From contig DATLED010000098.1 of assembly GCA_035525495.1 (NCBI GenBank), positions 1-64,000 of the forward strand: DNA of 64,000 bases. The letters run 5' to 3'. This document shows positions 1 to 8,001 of the stretch, piece by piece. The notes under the pieces are model-generated. The model worked only from the letters and a program-made list of their open reading frames with translations. It ran no database searches and had not been told where the DNA came from. The position numbers and the translations under genes were made by a program. Origin of the DNA: DATLED01 sp035525495. Lineage in GTDB: Bacteria; Actinomycetota; Acidimicrobiia; Acidimicrobiales; CADCTF01. Positions within the stretch are counted from its first letter, which is position 1. Every line of letters begins with the position of its first letter.

Positions 1-1
1 C

Positions 2-181
2 CGGCGGGCCGTGCAGGTCCGGGATCGGGAGTGCTTCCACCCGACCTGCGAGGAGGACGCCGAGCACCGCCAGGTCGACCACGTCATCCCGTGGAACGCC
101 GGAGGGCCCACGATCGAAGCCAACGGACGACTGGCATGCGGAACCCACAACCGGCAACGCCACGCCCGCCCCCCACCATGA
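2..181 (+). CDS. HNH endonuclease-domain protein, C-terminal end (partial)
   Basis: The 5' end lies outside the window; 59 codons remain and end at TGA 179-181. The visible part is the HNH nuclease core: a CxxxxxC-type zinc pair (ECFHPTC), the DHVIPW catalytic segment, GGPT, an Asn, and a closing C-x2-HN motif. This layout is typical of the large actinobacterial DUF222/HNH family, which are 13E12-type repeat proteins of unclear role rather than dedicated restriction enzymes. The DUF222 part is not visible, so that link is inference. It converges on the acetyltransferase at 187 with only five bases between the stops. Confidence 0.75.
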   Translation, partial: RRAVQVRDRECFHPTCEEDAEHRQVDHVIPWNAGGPTIEANGRLACGTHNRQRHARPPP

Positions 182-186
182 CCGGG

Positions 187-801
187 TCAGCTGGCGGGCA
201 CGATCCAGTCGCGACGAAGCTCCTCGCGGCGTTCGGTCCACTCCTCGGCGGTGATGGCGAACCGGATGTGGTCCTCCCAGGTCCCGTTGATCTCGAGGTA
301 ACGCAGCGCCACGCCCTCGTTCCGCAACGCCAGCTTCTCCACGACCCGCCGGCTGGCGGCGTTGCGGGGGATGATCGACACCTGGATTCGGTGCAGCCCG
401 AGCTCCTCGAAGGCGAACTGCGCCAGGACGGCGACCGCCTCGGGCGTGTAGCTCCGCCCGGCCACGGCCTCGTCCATCCAGTAGCCGATGTACGCGTTCT
501 GGAACGGACCGCGCTGGATCGAGTTGAGGTTGATCTCGCCACAGAACCGCCCGTCGACGAACACCCCGAACCCGTATCCGGACCCGACTTCTCGCTCCCG
601 GTCGCGCGCCGAGCAGCGGGCCACGTAGGCCCGCCGGTCCTCGGTCGGGTCGGGGTGACCGGCGGCGGCGCGCGGCTCCCACTTCAGGAGCCAGTGGCGG
701 CAGCGGATGCGGACCTCGCGCCAGGCCTCCCAGTCGGCCGGCACGAGCGGCCGCAGAACGATCCGCCGTCCGGGCAACGAGAGCGGGCTCGAGCGCGGCA
801 T
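187..801 (-). CDS. GNAT N-acetyltransferase, RimJ/RimL type
   Basis: A 204-residue protein with the RimJ/RimL-like GNAT layout: an N-terminal strand RRIVLRPLVPADWEAW, a central GEINLNSIQRGPFQNAYIGY segment (beta4), the EAVAVLAQFAFEELGLHRI acetyl-CoA region, and the NAASRRVVEKLALRNEG block typical of the family. It would transfer acetyl from acetyl-CoA to an amino group; RimJ/RimL act on N-termini of ribosomal proteins, but many paralogues act on small molecules, so the substrate is unknown. The ATG at 801 shares its A with the TGA of the upstream synthetase (TGATG), so the two are translationally coupled. Confidence 0.85.
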   Translation of the reverse strand: MPRSSPLSLPGRRIVLRPLVPADWEAWREVRIRCRHWLLKWEPRAAAGHPDPTEDRRAYVARCSARDREREVGSGYGFGVFVDGRFCGEINLNSIQRGPFQNAYIGYWMDEAVAGRSYTPEAVAVLAQFAFEELGLHRIQVSIIPRNAASRRVVEKLALRNEGVALRYLEINGTWEDHIRFAITAEEWTERREELRRDWIVPAS

Positions 802-2702
802 CAACGGGCCGCCCGCACCGCTTCGAGCGTCGAGGGGTCCTCGAGCGCCGACAGGTCTCCCGGGTCCCCGCCCAGCACCGAGGACCGGATGGCCCGCCGC
901 AGCACCTTGGCGTTGCGGGTCTTCGGTAGCGCCGTCGTGAACCGCACCGCCGACGGCCGGAACGACTTGCCCAACCGGTCGGCGACCAACGCCGCCAACG
1001 ACGACCGCAGCTCGTCGGTCACCTCCACATCGGCACCGAGCACGACGAAGCACCACAGCGCCTCGCCCTTCACCTCGTCGGGGATCCCCACGGCCGCCGC
1101 CTCCACCACCGCGGCATGCGAGACGAGCACCGACTCGACCTCCGCAGGCCCGAGCCGCTTGCCCGCGACCTTGATGGTGTCGTCGCTGCGGCCGTGGAGG
1201 AACCACTCGCCGTCGGCGTCGATCGACGCCCAGTCGCCGTGGCGCCACACGCCCGGGTACATCGACCAGTACGTCTCGAGGTAGCGCTCCGGGTCCTGGA
1301 ACAGCCCCCGGGTCATGCCCGGCCACGGCTTCGTGCACACGAGCTCGCCGACCGCACCCCGCACGGGACGACCGGAGTCGTCGAACACGTCGACGGCCAT
1401 GCCCAGGGACGGCCCGCCCAACGACATCGGCTTGATCGCCTCGACGGGATGCGGCGACAGGAAGCACGCTCCGACCTCGGTGCCGCCGGAGATGTTGATG
1501 ATCGGGCAGCGTCCGCCGCCGACGACGTCGAGGTACCAGTGCCAAGGGTCCTCGTTCCACGGTTCCCCGGTCGACCCGAGGATCCGGAGCTTCGAGAGGT
1601 CGTGGCGGCGGACGACGTCGTCGCCGTGGGGCATGAGGGCGCGGATCAACGTTGGCGAGATCCCGAGGACGGTCACCCCGTGACCTGAGACGAACGACCA
1701 CAACCGGTCGGGCTCGGGCCAGTCGGGCGCACCTTCGTAGAGCGCCAGCGTGGCCCCGTTCGCCAGCGTCCCGGCGACCTCCCATGGCCCCATGATCCAG
1801 CCCATGTCGGTGAACCAGAACAGCGTGTCGTCGGCACGCACGTCGAACTGGAAGGCCACCTCCTCCGCCACCTTCACCCCGAACCCACCGTGGACGGCGA
1901 CGCTCCCCTTCGGCCGCCCCGTCGTCCCCGAGGTGTAGGCGATGAACAGGGTGTGCTCGCTGTCGACCATCCGCGTCGGGAACGGGCCGTCGGGCACCCG
2001 GTTCCAGGCCCGTCCACCGGCGAGCCGTGGCACGACGACCGTGGTGACGATCGAGGGCACGTCCTCCATCGCCCGCACGGCGGTGCTCATCATGTCGACC
2101 GTCTGGCCGCGCCGGTAGGTGCCGTCGGCGAAGATCAGCGCCTTGGCGCCGGCGTCGTTCAGCCGGGACGAGATCGCCTCCGGCCCGTACCCCGAGAAGA
2201 GCGGCAGGAAGACGGCGCCGAGCTTCATCACCGCCAACAACGCGGCGACGGTCTCGGGCAGCATCGGGAGGAAGATGCCGACGGCGTCGCCCCGGCCGAT
2301 TCCTTCGAGATCGAGCTGGATGGCGAGACCGTCGACCTCGACGCGCAGCTCGGCGTAGGTCCACGAGCGCTCGGTCCCGTCCTCGCCCTCCCACCGCACG
2401 GCGACCCGATCGGGCGCCTCGCGGGCCCAGCGGTCGACGCAGGCGTCGGCGAGGTTCAGCCTCCCTCCGTTGAACCACGTCGCCCACTCGATGCCGCGGC
2501 TCGCGTCGAGCACCGACGCGTACGGCTCGGCGAAGGGGATGCCGAGGAACCGGACGACCGCGTCCCAGAACCACTCGGGCTCGTCGATCGACCGGCGGAC
2601 GAGTTGGGCGAACGTGGCGATGCCGTGCTCCCGCTGGAAGCGGTGGACGTTCGTGGCCTCGATCGACGCGGCGTCGGGACGCCACGCCACGCCGGACGTC
2701 AC
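801..2702 (-). CDS. AMP-dependent acyl-CoA synthetase (acetyl/acetoacetyl-CoA synthetase-like)
   Basis: A 633-residue adenylate-forming enzyme that would activate a carboxylate with ATP to an acyl-AMP and then to acyl-CoA. Visible features are an ACAS_N-like start (residues 40-95), the phosphate loop TSGTTGRPKG at 257-266, the ISGGTE motif, the hinge HGRSDDTIKVAGKRLGPAEV, and the catalytic lysine near 599 in PKTRNAKVLRR. Length fits the acetyl/acetoacetyl-CoA synthetase group; the exact acid cannot be read. I chose GTG 2702 because it overlaps the aminotransferase stop as GTGA. A longer start at 2786 would run 88 bases into that gene and adds only Arg/Ala/Pro-rich sequence. Confidence 0.85.
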   Translation of the reverse strand: MTSGVAWRPDAASIEATNVHRFQREHGIATFAQLVRRSIDEPEWFWDAVVRFLGIPFAEPYASVLDASRGIEWATWFNGGRLNLADACVDRWAREAPDRVAVRWEGEDGTERSWTYAELRVEVDGLAIQLDLEGIGRGDAVGIFLPMLPETVAALLAVMKLGAVFLPLFSGYGPEAISSRLNDAGAKALIFADGTYRRGQTVDMMSTAVRAMEDVPSIVTTVVVPRLAGGRAWNRVPDGPFPTRMVDSEHTLFIAYTSGTTGRPKGSVAVHGGFGVKVAEEVAFQFDVRADDTLFWFTDMGWIMGPWEVAGTLANGATLALYEGAPDWPEPDRLWSFVSGHGVTVLGISPTLIRALMPHGDDVVRRHDLSKLRILGSTGEPWNEDPWHWYLDVVGGGRCPIINISGGTEVGACFLSPHPVEAIKPMSLGGPSLGMAVDVFDDSGRPVRGAVGELVCTKPWPGMTRGLFQDPERYLETYWSMYPGVWRHGDWASIDADGEWFLHGRSDDTIKVAGKRLGPAEVESVLVSHAAVVEAAAVGIPDEVKGEALWCFVVLGADVEVTDELRSSLAALVADRLGKSFRPSAVRFTTALPKTRNAKVLRRAIRSSVLGGDPGDLSALEDPSTLEAVRAAR

Positions 2703-3787
2703 CGGCCGAGGACCTCGCCCAGCGCGCCGAGGAGGAGCGTCACGTTGCGCGGCCGCGCCGTGTGCCCCATGCAACCGATGCGCCACACCTTGCCGGCGAA
2801 CGCACCGAGCCCCCCGCCGACCTCGATGCCATAGCGCTCGAGCAGCGTCCGGCGCGCGGCGGCTTCGTCGCCGATGACGTCAGGGACCCAGACCGTCGTG
2901 AGCTCGGGGAGCCGATGTCCCTCTTCGGCGAAGAGCTCGAAGCCCAGCTTCTGCAGCCCGTCGTGGAGGAGCTGGCCGCACTCGGCGTGCCGGGCCCACA
3001 CCGCCTCGAGCCCCTCGTCGAGCAGCGCGCCGAGGCCGGCGTGCAGCGCGAACACCATCGAGATCGGTGCCGTGTGGTGGTACTTGCGTGCGCCGGTGGC
3101 GCCACCGGTGTACTCGCCCAGCATCCCCAGGTCGAGGTACCACGACTGCGGCTTCGCGATCCGGCGCGCCCACGCACGATCGCCCAGCGTCAGCGGCGCC
3201 AGCCCGGGCGGCACGCCGAGGCACTTCTGCGTTCCGCTGTAGGCGACGTCCACTCCCCACGCATCGACGTCGACGGGGATGCCGCCGAGGGACGTGACGC
3301 AGTCGACGAGCAACAGCGAGTCGCCCTTGCCCGCGCCGAGCGCTTCGATTTCGTTGCGGACGCCGGTCGACGTCTCGGCGTGGACGACGGCGATCACCTT
3401 GGGAGACGGGTGCGCGTCGAGCAGCCGTTGGGGGTCGAGGGCGCGTCCCCACGGCGCCTCGACGCGCACGACCTCGGCGCCGGCGCGCGCGGCGACGTCG
3501 CACATGCGTTCGCCGAACACGCCGTTGACGCCGACGACGACGGGGTCGCCCGCTCCGACGGTGTTGACGAACGCCGCCTCCATCCCCGCCGAGCCCGTGC
3601 CGCTGATCGGCAGTGTGCGGGCGTTGGTCGTGCGGAAGACGGTGCGCAGTCGTTCGCACGTCTCGTCGAGGAGGGCCACGAAGTCCGGGTCGAGGTGGCC
3701 GAGCATCGGGCGGCCGAGGGCGGCCATGGCCTCCGGATACGGGTTGCCGGGCCCTGGTCCCATGAGGATGCGGTCGGTGATCGCCAC
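2699..3787 (-). CDS. PLP-dependent aminotransferase, alanine-glyoxylate/serine-pyruvate type
   Basis: A 362-residue class V aminotransferase. The N-terminal LMGPGPGNPYPEAMAALGRP and the PLP lysine in YSGTQKCLGVPPG (Lys188) are hallmarks of the alanine-glyoxylate/serine-pyruvate group. VDCVTSLGGIPVDVD carries the Asp that binds the pyridine nitrogen. Likely reactions are transamination of glyoxylate or pyruvate with alanine or serine; substrate preference cannot be read. The GTG start at 3787 lies 8 bases downstream of a TAGCAT hexamer, suggesting a leaderless transcript. It leads a three-gene overlapping unit with the acyl-CoA synthetase and the GNAT, hinting at linked amino/keto-acid and acyl-CoA metabolism (inference). 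Confidence 0.88.
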   Translation of the reverse strand: MAITDRILMGPGPGNPYPEAMAALGRPMLGHLDPDFVALLDETCERLRTVFRTTNARTLPISGTGSAGMEAAFVNTVGAGDPVVVGVNGVFGERMCDVAARAGAEVVRVEAPWGRALDPQRLLDAHPSPKVIAVVHAETSTGVRNEIEALGAGKGDSLLLVDCVTSLGGIPVDVDAWGVDVAYSGTQKCLGVPPGLAPLTLGDRAWARRIAKPQSWYLDLGMLGEYTGGATGARKYHHTAPISMVFALHAGLGALLDEGLEAVWARHAECGQLLHDGLQKLGFELFAEEGHRLPELTTVWVPDVIGDEAAARRTLLERYGIEVGGGLGAFAGKVWRIGCMGHTARPRNVTLLLGALGEVLGR

Positions 3788-3795
3788 GACCGGCG

Positions 3796-3801
3796 ATGCT
3801 A
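3796..3801 (-). promoter_or_regulatory. Putative -10 element TAGCAT (leaderless aminotransferase)
   Basis: The minus strand reads TAGCAT followed by 8 bases and the GTG start at 3787. This matches the actinobacterial -10 consensus TANNNT at the distance expected when transcription starts on the start codon. It lies at the very 3' edge of the upstream gene. No transcript data are available. Confidence 0.5.
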
Positions 3802-3802
3802 T

Positions 3803-4489
3803 CTACGCCGTTCTCGGCCCGAGACGGCGGCGGAGCTCGACGTACACCTCCGTGCCGACCACGGCCTCCAGCTCGGTCCCGAGCGACTCGATCACCGGAC
3901 GGTCGCCGACGTAGGCCAAGCCCCGCGCACCGGAGTCATCGTCGCCCTCCGTGCAGCACCACGCCATCGTCTCGCCCTCCTCTCCCCAGTCGGTCCGGCT
4001 CCAGCGGCGGAGGGTCGCCGTCTCCGTGCCGTCGCCGGCGTCCTCCCAGTCGACCTTGATCGGGAGCTGCCAGCACACCGACGGCTTCCACTCGGTCGGT
4101 GACTCCCCGCCGGCGACGGCTTCGAGGTGGAGGGCGCACCCGGTGCCGCCGGGGAAACCAGGTCGGTTCAGGAAGATACAGGCGCCGTCGACGACGCGAG
4201 TGGCGGTGCGCGTCTCGGCGTCGCTGAAGACCCCGTCGGCCTCGGCGGTCGCGTGGTGCTCGAAGCGTTGGGGGTCGATGCACGCGGCGAGGGCGCTGAT
4301 GGCCATCGCCTCGTCGTCGCCGTCGAGGACCGCGCCGACCGAGCAGCACCCGTCGCCCAGCTCTGGCGCGGGGCGCTCGTGGATGCCGAGGCACCCGCGG
4401 CCCCAGATGCACGTCCAGTTGGACCGGAGGAACTCGGCGTCGACGAAGCGCCAGGTGATGTCGCCGGTGCGGATCTCTTCCACGCTCAT
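3803..4489 (-). CDS. Ten-cysteine protein of unknown function (possible DUF3109/YkgJ-like metal binder)
   Basis: A 228-residue protein with Cys at about 27, 33, 48, 49, 70, 104, 118, 139, 178 and 179. The spacing CIWGRGC, GCCSVG, CIFLNRPGFPGGTGC and WCC suggests an intracellular metal or Fe-S site, as in the DUF3109/YkgJ group of cysteine-rich proteins; I recognise the style, not a proven function. There is no signal peptide or membrane segment. The ATG at 4489 overlaps the flavoprotein stop as ATGA, so it is probably co-translated with that FAD enzyme. A start five codons upstream is possible but less well placed. Confidence 0.6.
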   Translation of the reverse strand: MSVEEIRTGDITWRFVDAEFLRSNWTCIWGRGCLGIHERPAPELGDGCCSVGAVLDGDDEAMAISALAACIDPQRFEHHATAEADGVFSDAETRTATRVVDGACIFLNRPGFPGGTGCALHLEAVAGGESPTEWKPSVCWQLPIKVDWEDAGDGTETATLRRWSRTDWGEEGETMAWCCTEGDDDSGARGLAYVGDRPVIESLGTELEAVVGTEVYVELRRRLGPRTA

Positions 4490-5691
4490 GAGCTTCGCAC
4501 CCACGCGAGCGCACCCCGTGCCGCCGCGACGGCGGTGCTGAGGGTGGCCTGCAAGAGGTACCCGCCCGTCGGCGCCTCCCAGTCGAGCATCTCACCGGCG
4601 ACAAACGTGCCGGGACGACGGTGCAACATGAACCGCTCGTCGATCTCGTCGAGGGCGATGCCGCCGGCGGTGGAGATGGCGCGACCGATCGGTTGGAGAC
4701 CGGTGACATCGAGGCGGACGTCCTTGATCCGACGGGCGAGCTCACGAGATGCCGTCGGGAGAGGGCCCGCTTCTCGGAGCAACCCGATGGCCGCGGGCGC
4801 CAGTCCCGCCGTGCGGCGGAGCGTCGACGACAACGAGTCCTTGGGGCGCCGACGGTTCTGGAGCCGCATGGCGAGCTCACCGGCGTCGACGTCAGGACGG
4901 AGGTCGATGCGGATGGCGGTGCCGCCGTCCCGCACCGACCGTCCGACGGCGTAGACCGGTCCACCCTCGATCCCGGACGCGGTGATCATGAGGTCGCCCC
5001 GCGCGACGGCGTCACCGGCACGGACCTCGACGGTCTTCAGGGCGGTGCCGGCGAACCGCTCGACGAACACGGACGACCACGGCACGGCGACACCCGCGTT
5101 GGCCGGCCGCAGCGGTGTGACGGCGATGCCGGCGCGCTCCACGACGCTGACCCACGATCCGTCGGAACCCGTACGGGGCCAGCTGGCGCCGCCGAGGGCG
5201 AGGATCGTCGCTGACGCGACGACGTCACCGTCGTCGAAGCGGACGCGTCCCTCGTCGTCCCACCCGAGCCAGGTGCTCCGGGGACGCAGCACGACGCCGA
5301 GGTCGTCGAGTCGGCGCAGCCACGCCCGTAGCAGGGGCGTGGCCCGGAACGCCTCGGGGAAGACCCGTCCACTCGTGCCGACGACCGCCCGCTGGCCGAG
5401 GGAGCCGGACCAGGCTCGAAGCTCGTCAGGACCGAAGGCGCGGATCGCGGCTTCGAGCGTGGGGCGGGCGTCGCCGTAGCGGTCGACGAGTCGGTCCAGC
5501 GGCTCGGTGTGGGTCAGGTTGAGGCCTCCGCGCCCCGCGAGCTGCAGCTTCCGGCCGGCGGAGGGCATCCGCTCGTGGATTGTGATGGCGACCTCTTCGC
5601 CAGACGACGCGAGGACCTCGGCGGCCATCAGCCCGGCAGGCCCTCCCCCCACGATGACGATCGCCTGCGGCACCTCCGGATCCTGACGCAT
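4486..5691 (-). CDS. NAD(P)/FAD-dependent flavoprotein, YhiN/BaiN (HI0933) family
   Basis: About 401 residues. The N-terminal dinucleotide fold AIVIVGGGPAGLMAAEVLA binds FAD, followed by HERMPSAGRKLQLAGRGG and LNLTHTE, which are signature blocks of the HI0933/YhiN family. The C-terminus has the second FAD motif FVAGEMLDWEAPTGGYLLQ. The family reduces or oxidises unidentified small substrates; BaiN acts in bile-acid dehydroxylation, but that role should not be assumed here. The start is uncertain: ATG 5691 overlaps the divergent RIO kinase start, whereas GTG 5673 has AGGA seven bases upstream and would free the divergent gene. Confidence 0.85.
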   Translation of the reverse strand: MRQDPEVPQAIVIVGGGPAGLMAAEVLASSGEEVAITIHERMPSAGRKLQLAGRGGLNLTHTEPLDRLVDRYGDARPTLEAAIRAFGPDELRAWSGSLGQRAVVGTSGRVFPEAFRATPLLRAWLRRLDDLGVVLRPRSTWLGWDDEGRVRFDDGDVVASATILALGGASWPRTGSDGSWVSVVERAGIAVTPLRPANAGVAVPWSSVFVERFAGTALKTVEVRAGDAVARGDLMITASGIEGGPVYAVGRSVRDGGTAIRIDLRPDVDAGELAMRLQNRRRPKDSLSSTLRRTAGLAPAAIGLLREAGPLPTASRELARRIKDVRLDVTGLQPIGRAISTAGGIALDEIDERFMLHRRPGTFVAGEMLDWEAPTGGYLLQATLSTAVAAARGALAWVRSS

Positions 5692-6559
5692 GCTTGGCGC
5701 CTTGCCCCGATCACGCCCGCAGGACGACGAAGACTCGCCGAAGCACGACGCCTTCCAACCGACCTCCCGCACGCCTCGCAAGAACTGGGACGACGACGTC
5801 CACGATCCGGAGCAGTCGACCTACACGTCGGCCGACCCGGGGCCCGCGCCGATCCCGGAGTGGGTGATCACCGACGACGCCGCGCGGCAGTTCGAGCGGG
5901 GCGTGATCAAGACGGGGAAGGAGGCCGACGTCCACCTCGTCGAGCGCGTCGTCGGCGACCGGACGAACCTGCTGGCGGCCAAGCGCTACCGCGATCTCGA
6001 CGAGCGCACCTTTCGGGACGATGCCAAGTACCGCAAGCGGACGGGCGACCGTCGCGTCGACCTGGCGATCGCGCAGGGCACCCGCGCGGGCGTGAGCTTC
6101 CGCGCGCAGCTTTGGCTCGAGACCGAGTTCGAGTCGCTGTCGAAGCTGTGGGAGATCGGGTGTGCGGTGCCGTATCCGGTGCAGAAGCTCGGCGTCGAGC
6201 TGATGATGGAGTACCTCGGCGACGAGTCCGAGGCCGCTCCGCGGCTGGTCAACGCCATCTCTGCGCTCGACGTCGACGCGCGACACGACCTCTTCGAGCA
6301 GCTGTGCGAGGCGCTGCGGTTGATGACGTCGATCAGCCTCGTCCACGGCGACCTCTCCCCCTACAATCTCTTGGTCTGGGAGGAGCGGCTGTACGTCATC
6401 GACCTGCCCCAGGCCGTCGACCCGATCCTGAAGCCGGAAGGGCTGTCGCTGTTGCAACGCGACGTGACCAACCTGTGCAAGTGGTTCACGTCGAAGGGCG
6501 TGGCGACGGACGCCGTCGCGCTGTCCCGGGAGCTGTTGGAGATGTTGCGCGGGACCTGA
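5690..6559 (+). CDS. RIO1-type serine protein kinase
   Basis: A 289-residue atypical kinase. After a charged, probably disordered 55-residue N-terminus come the flexible nucleotide-binding segment GVIKTGKEADVHLVE, the catalytic lysine near 98 (LLAAKRY), the catalytic loop HGDLSPYN at 219-226 (Asp221) and the RIO metal-binding motif IDLPQ at 237-241, which replaces the DFG of ordinary kinases. RIO1 proteins in archaea and eukaryotes act in small-subunit maturation; bacterial partners are unknown. It is alone on the plus strand, and its ATG interlocks with the ATG of the divergent flavoprotein, so one of the two starts may be shorter. Confidence 0.88.
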   Translation: MLGALPRSRPQDDEDSPKHDAFQPTSRTPRKNWDDDVHDPEQSTYTSADPGPAPIPEWVITDDAARQFERGVIKTGKEADVHLVERVVGDRTNLLAAKRYRDLDERTFRDDAKYRKRTGDRRVDLAIAQGTRAGVSFRAQLWLETEFESLSKLWEIGCAVPYPVQKLGVELMMEYLGDESEAAPRLVNAISALDVDARHDLFEQLCEALRLMTSISLVHGDLSPYNLLVWEERLYVIDLPQAVDPILKPEGLSLLQRDVTNLCKWFTSKGVATDAVALSRELLEMLRGT

Positions 6560-6604
6560 GTCAGCGCAGCGCGGCGTAGCTCTTGTCGACGAGGTGGCGG
6601 GCGC

Positions 6605-7540
6605 TCATCTCCGCACGAGGCTCTGGACCATGCCCTCGAGGAGGTCGGCTTCGGACACGAGGCACTCCTCGAACCCGAAGTAGCGCATGACCGCGACCAG
6701 GATGAGGGCTCCGGCGACGGCGACGTCGACCCGTTCCGGGTCGAGTCCGGGGTTGGCGGCGCGATCCTCGGCGCACTCGGTGGCCAGGGTCCGGAAGACG
6801 TCCTCGGCGGCCTTGCGGGTGAGGACGTAGTGGTGGATGCGATTCGGGTCGTAGGTGTGCAATCCGAGCTCGACGGCGGCGACGGTGGTGACGCTGCCGG
6901 CGAGACCGACGAGGCGTGCGGCGTCGAGGGTCTGGGGCATGGTGCGGGCGACGTCGTCGAGGTGGATGCGGGTGACGTTCAGGGCGTCGGCGAGCTCGCC
7001 GGGATCGGGCGGGTCGCTGTGGAGGTAGCGCTCGGTCAGGCGGACGGAGCCGACGTCGATGGACACGATGCCGGTGGGGTCTTGGTGCCCGCCGTGGCCG
7101 ACGACGAGCTCGGTGCTGCCGCCGCCGATGTCGACGACGAGGTAGGGACCGAAGGCGGGGTCGAGGTCGCGGGTGGCGCCCGCGAAGCTGAGCCGGCCTT
7201 CCTCTTCGCCGGTGAGGAGCTCGGGGGTGGCGCCACCGGTGGCTCGTTCGATGGCGTCGAGGAGCGCTTGCGCGTTGGTGGCGTCGCGTGCGGCGGAGGT
7301 GGCGGCAACCCGGACCTGTGTGCGCGGGTCGTCGATGCCGTGGTGGTCGAGGCGCCGGCGGTAGTCGGTGAGCGTGTTGGCAACGCGAGCGATCGCCGCG
7401 TCGTCGAGGCGGTTCGTGCGGTCGACGCCGGCGCCGAGTCGGGTGATGGTGGTGCGGCGTTCGATCTGTCGCCCTTCGGCGTCGGCGACGAGGAGGCGGG
7501 TCGAGTTCGTGCCGCAGTCGATGGCGGCGACGTTGCTCAT
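6605..7540 (-). CDS. ppx: Ppx/GppA exopolyphosphatase-family phosphatase
   Basis: A 311-residue member of the sugar-kinase/Hsp70-fold Ppx/GppA family, acting on polyphosphate or pppGpp. It has the phosphate-1 loop AIDCGTNSTRLLV at residues 5-17, the RVAATSAARDATN segment, the phosphate-2 motif VVDIGGGSTELVVG, and GLAGSVTTVAAV. It is the short form: the C-terminal HD-like domain of E. coli Ppx is missing, as in mycobacterial Ppx proteins. ATG 7540 overlaps the DUF501 stop (ATGA), preserving the widespread DUF501-ppx pair. This is the last gene of a very long minus-strand operon. Confidence 0.9.
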   Translation of the reverse strand: MSNVAAIDCGTNSTRLLVADAEGRQIERRTTITRLGAGVDRTNRLDDAAIARVANTLTDYRRRLDHHGIDDPRTQVRVAATSAARDATNAQALLDAIERATGGATPELLTGEEEGRLSFAGATRDLDPAFGPYLVVDIGGGSTELVVGHGGHQDPTGIVSIDVGSVRLTERYLHSDPPDPGELADALNVTRIHLDDVARTMPQTLDAARLVGLAGSVTTVAAVELGLHTYDPNRIHHYVLTRKAAEDVFRTLATECAEDRAANPGLDPERVDVAVAGALILVAVMRYFGFEECLVSEADLLEGMVQSLVRR

Positions 7541-8001
7541 CGGTCGTAGGCGCCCGACGCGAGCTGTTCGTCGACCCACCGTCCGACGGGATCGTCGCCG
7601 CCGGCGAGGTGGTGGGCGTAGTGGGCGTGGAGGCACTTCACGCCGGTACGGGTGCCGCCGACGCCGCCGCTGGGGCGCGGCCCGTGGTGCTCGGGCGGGA
7701 TGGCGGCGTCGCGCTCGGCCGCGTAGCGATCGTGGGCGCGTTGGAGCTCGTTCGGATCGATCTCGTGCTCGGCACGGTCGACGCCGCCCGCGGCTTCGAG
7801 CCTGCTGATGCGGTCTCTCGTGATCGAGGCGAGCAGCCAGTAGCGGGTCGGCATGGGGCGACCGTCGTCGAGGACGGGCGCGTTGCGGACCACGAGCGGG
7901 TCGCCGGTGGCGAGGTCGCGCACGACGATCTCGTAGGCGCCCTGGGGGATGCGGCCGAGGAGCGCCACGACCCGCGCGTGCTCCTCGTCGCTGGTGGTCA
8001 G
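7537..8001 (-). CDS. DUF501 family protein (probable CTG start)
   Basis: About 154 residues and recognisable as DUF501: LLGRIPQGAYEIVVRD, NAPVLDDGRPMPTRYWLL, and the tail GVKCLHAHYAHHLAGGDDPVG with the conserved Cys/His cluster. Its role is unknown. In M. tuberculosis (Rv1025) it sits between the FtsB-like gene and ppx, and the ppx side of that order is kept here. No ATG, GTG or TTG precedes the conserved N-terminal helix without large overlap. A CTG at 8001-7999 overlaps the coxG stop as CTGA and gives the expected N-terminus. Alternatives are GTG 7968, which cuts the helix, and GTG 8037, which overlaps coxG by 40 bases. Confidence 0.8.
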   Translation of the reverse strand: MTTSDEEHARVVALLGRIPQGAYEIVVRDLATGDPLVVRNAPVLDDGRPMPTRYWLLASITRDRISRLEAAGGVDRAEHEIDPNELQRAHDRYAAERDAAIPPEHHGPRPSGGVGGTRTGVKCLHAHYAHHLAGGDDPVGRWVDEQLASGAYDR

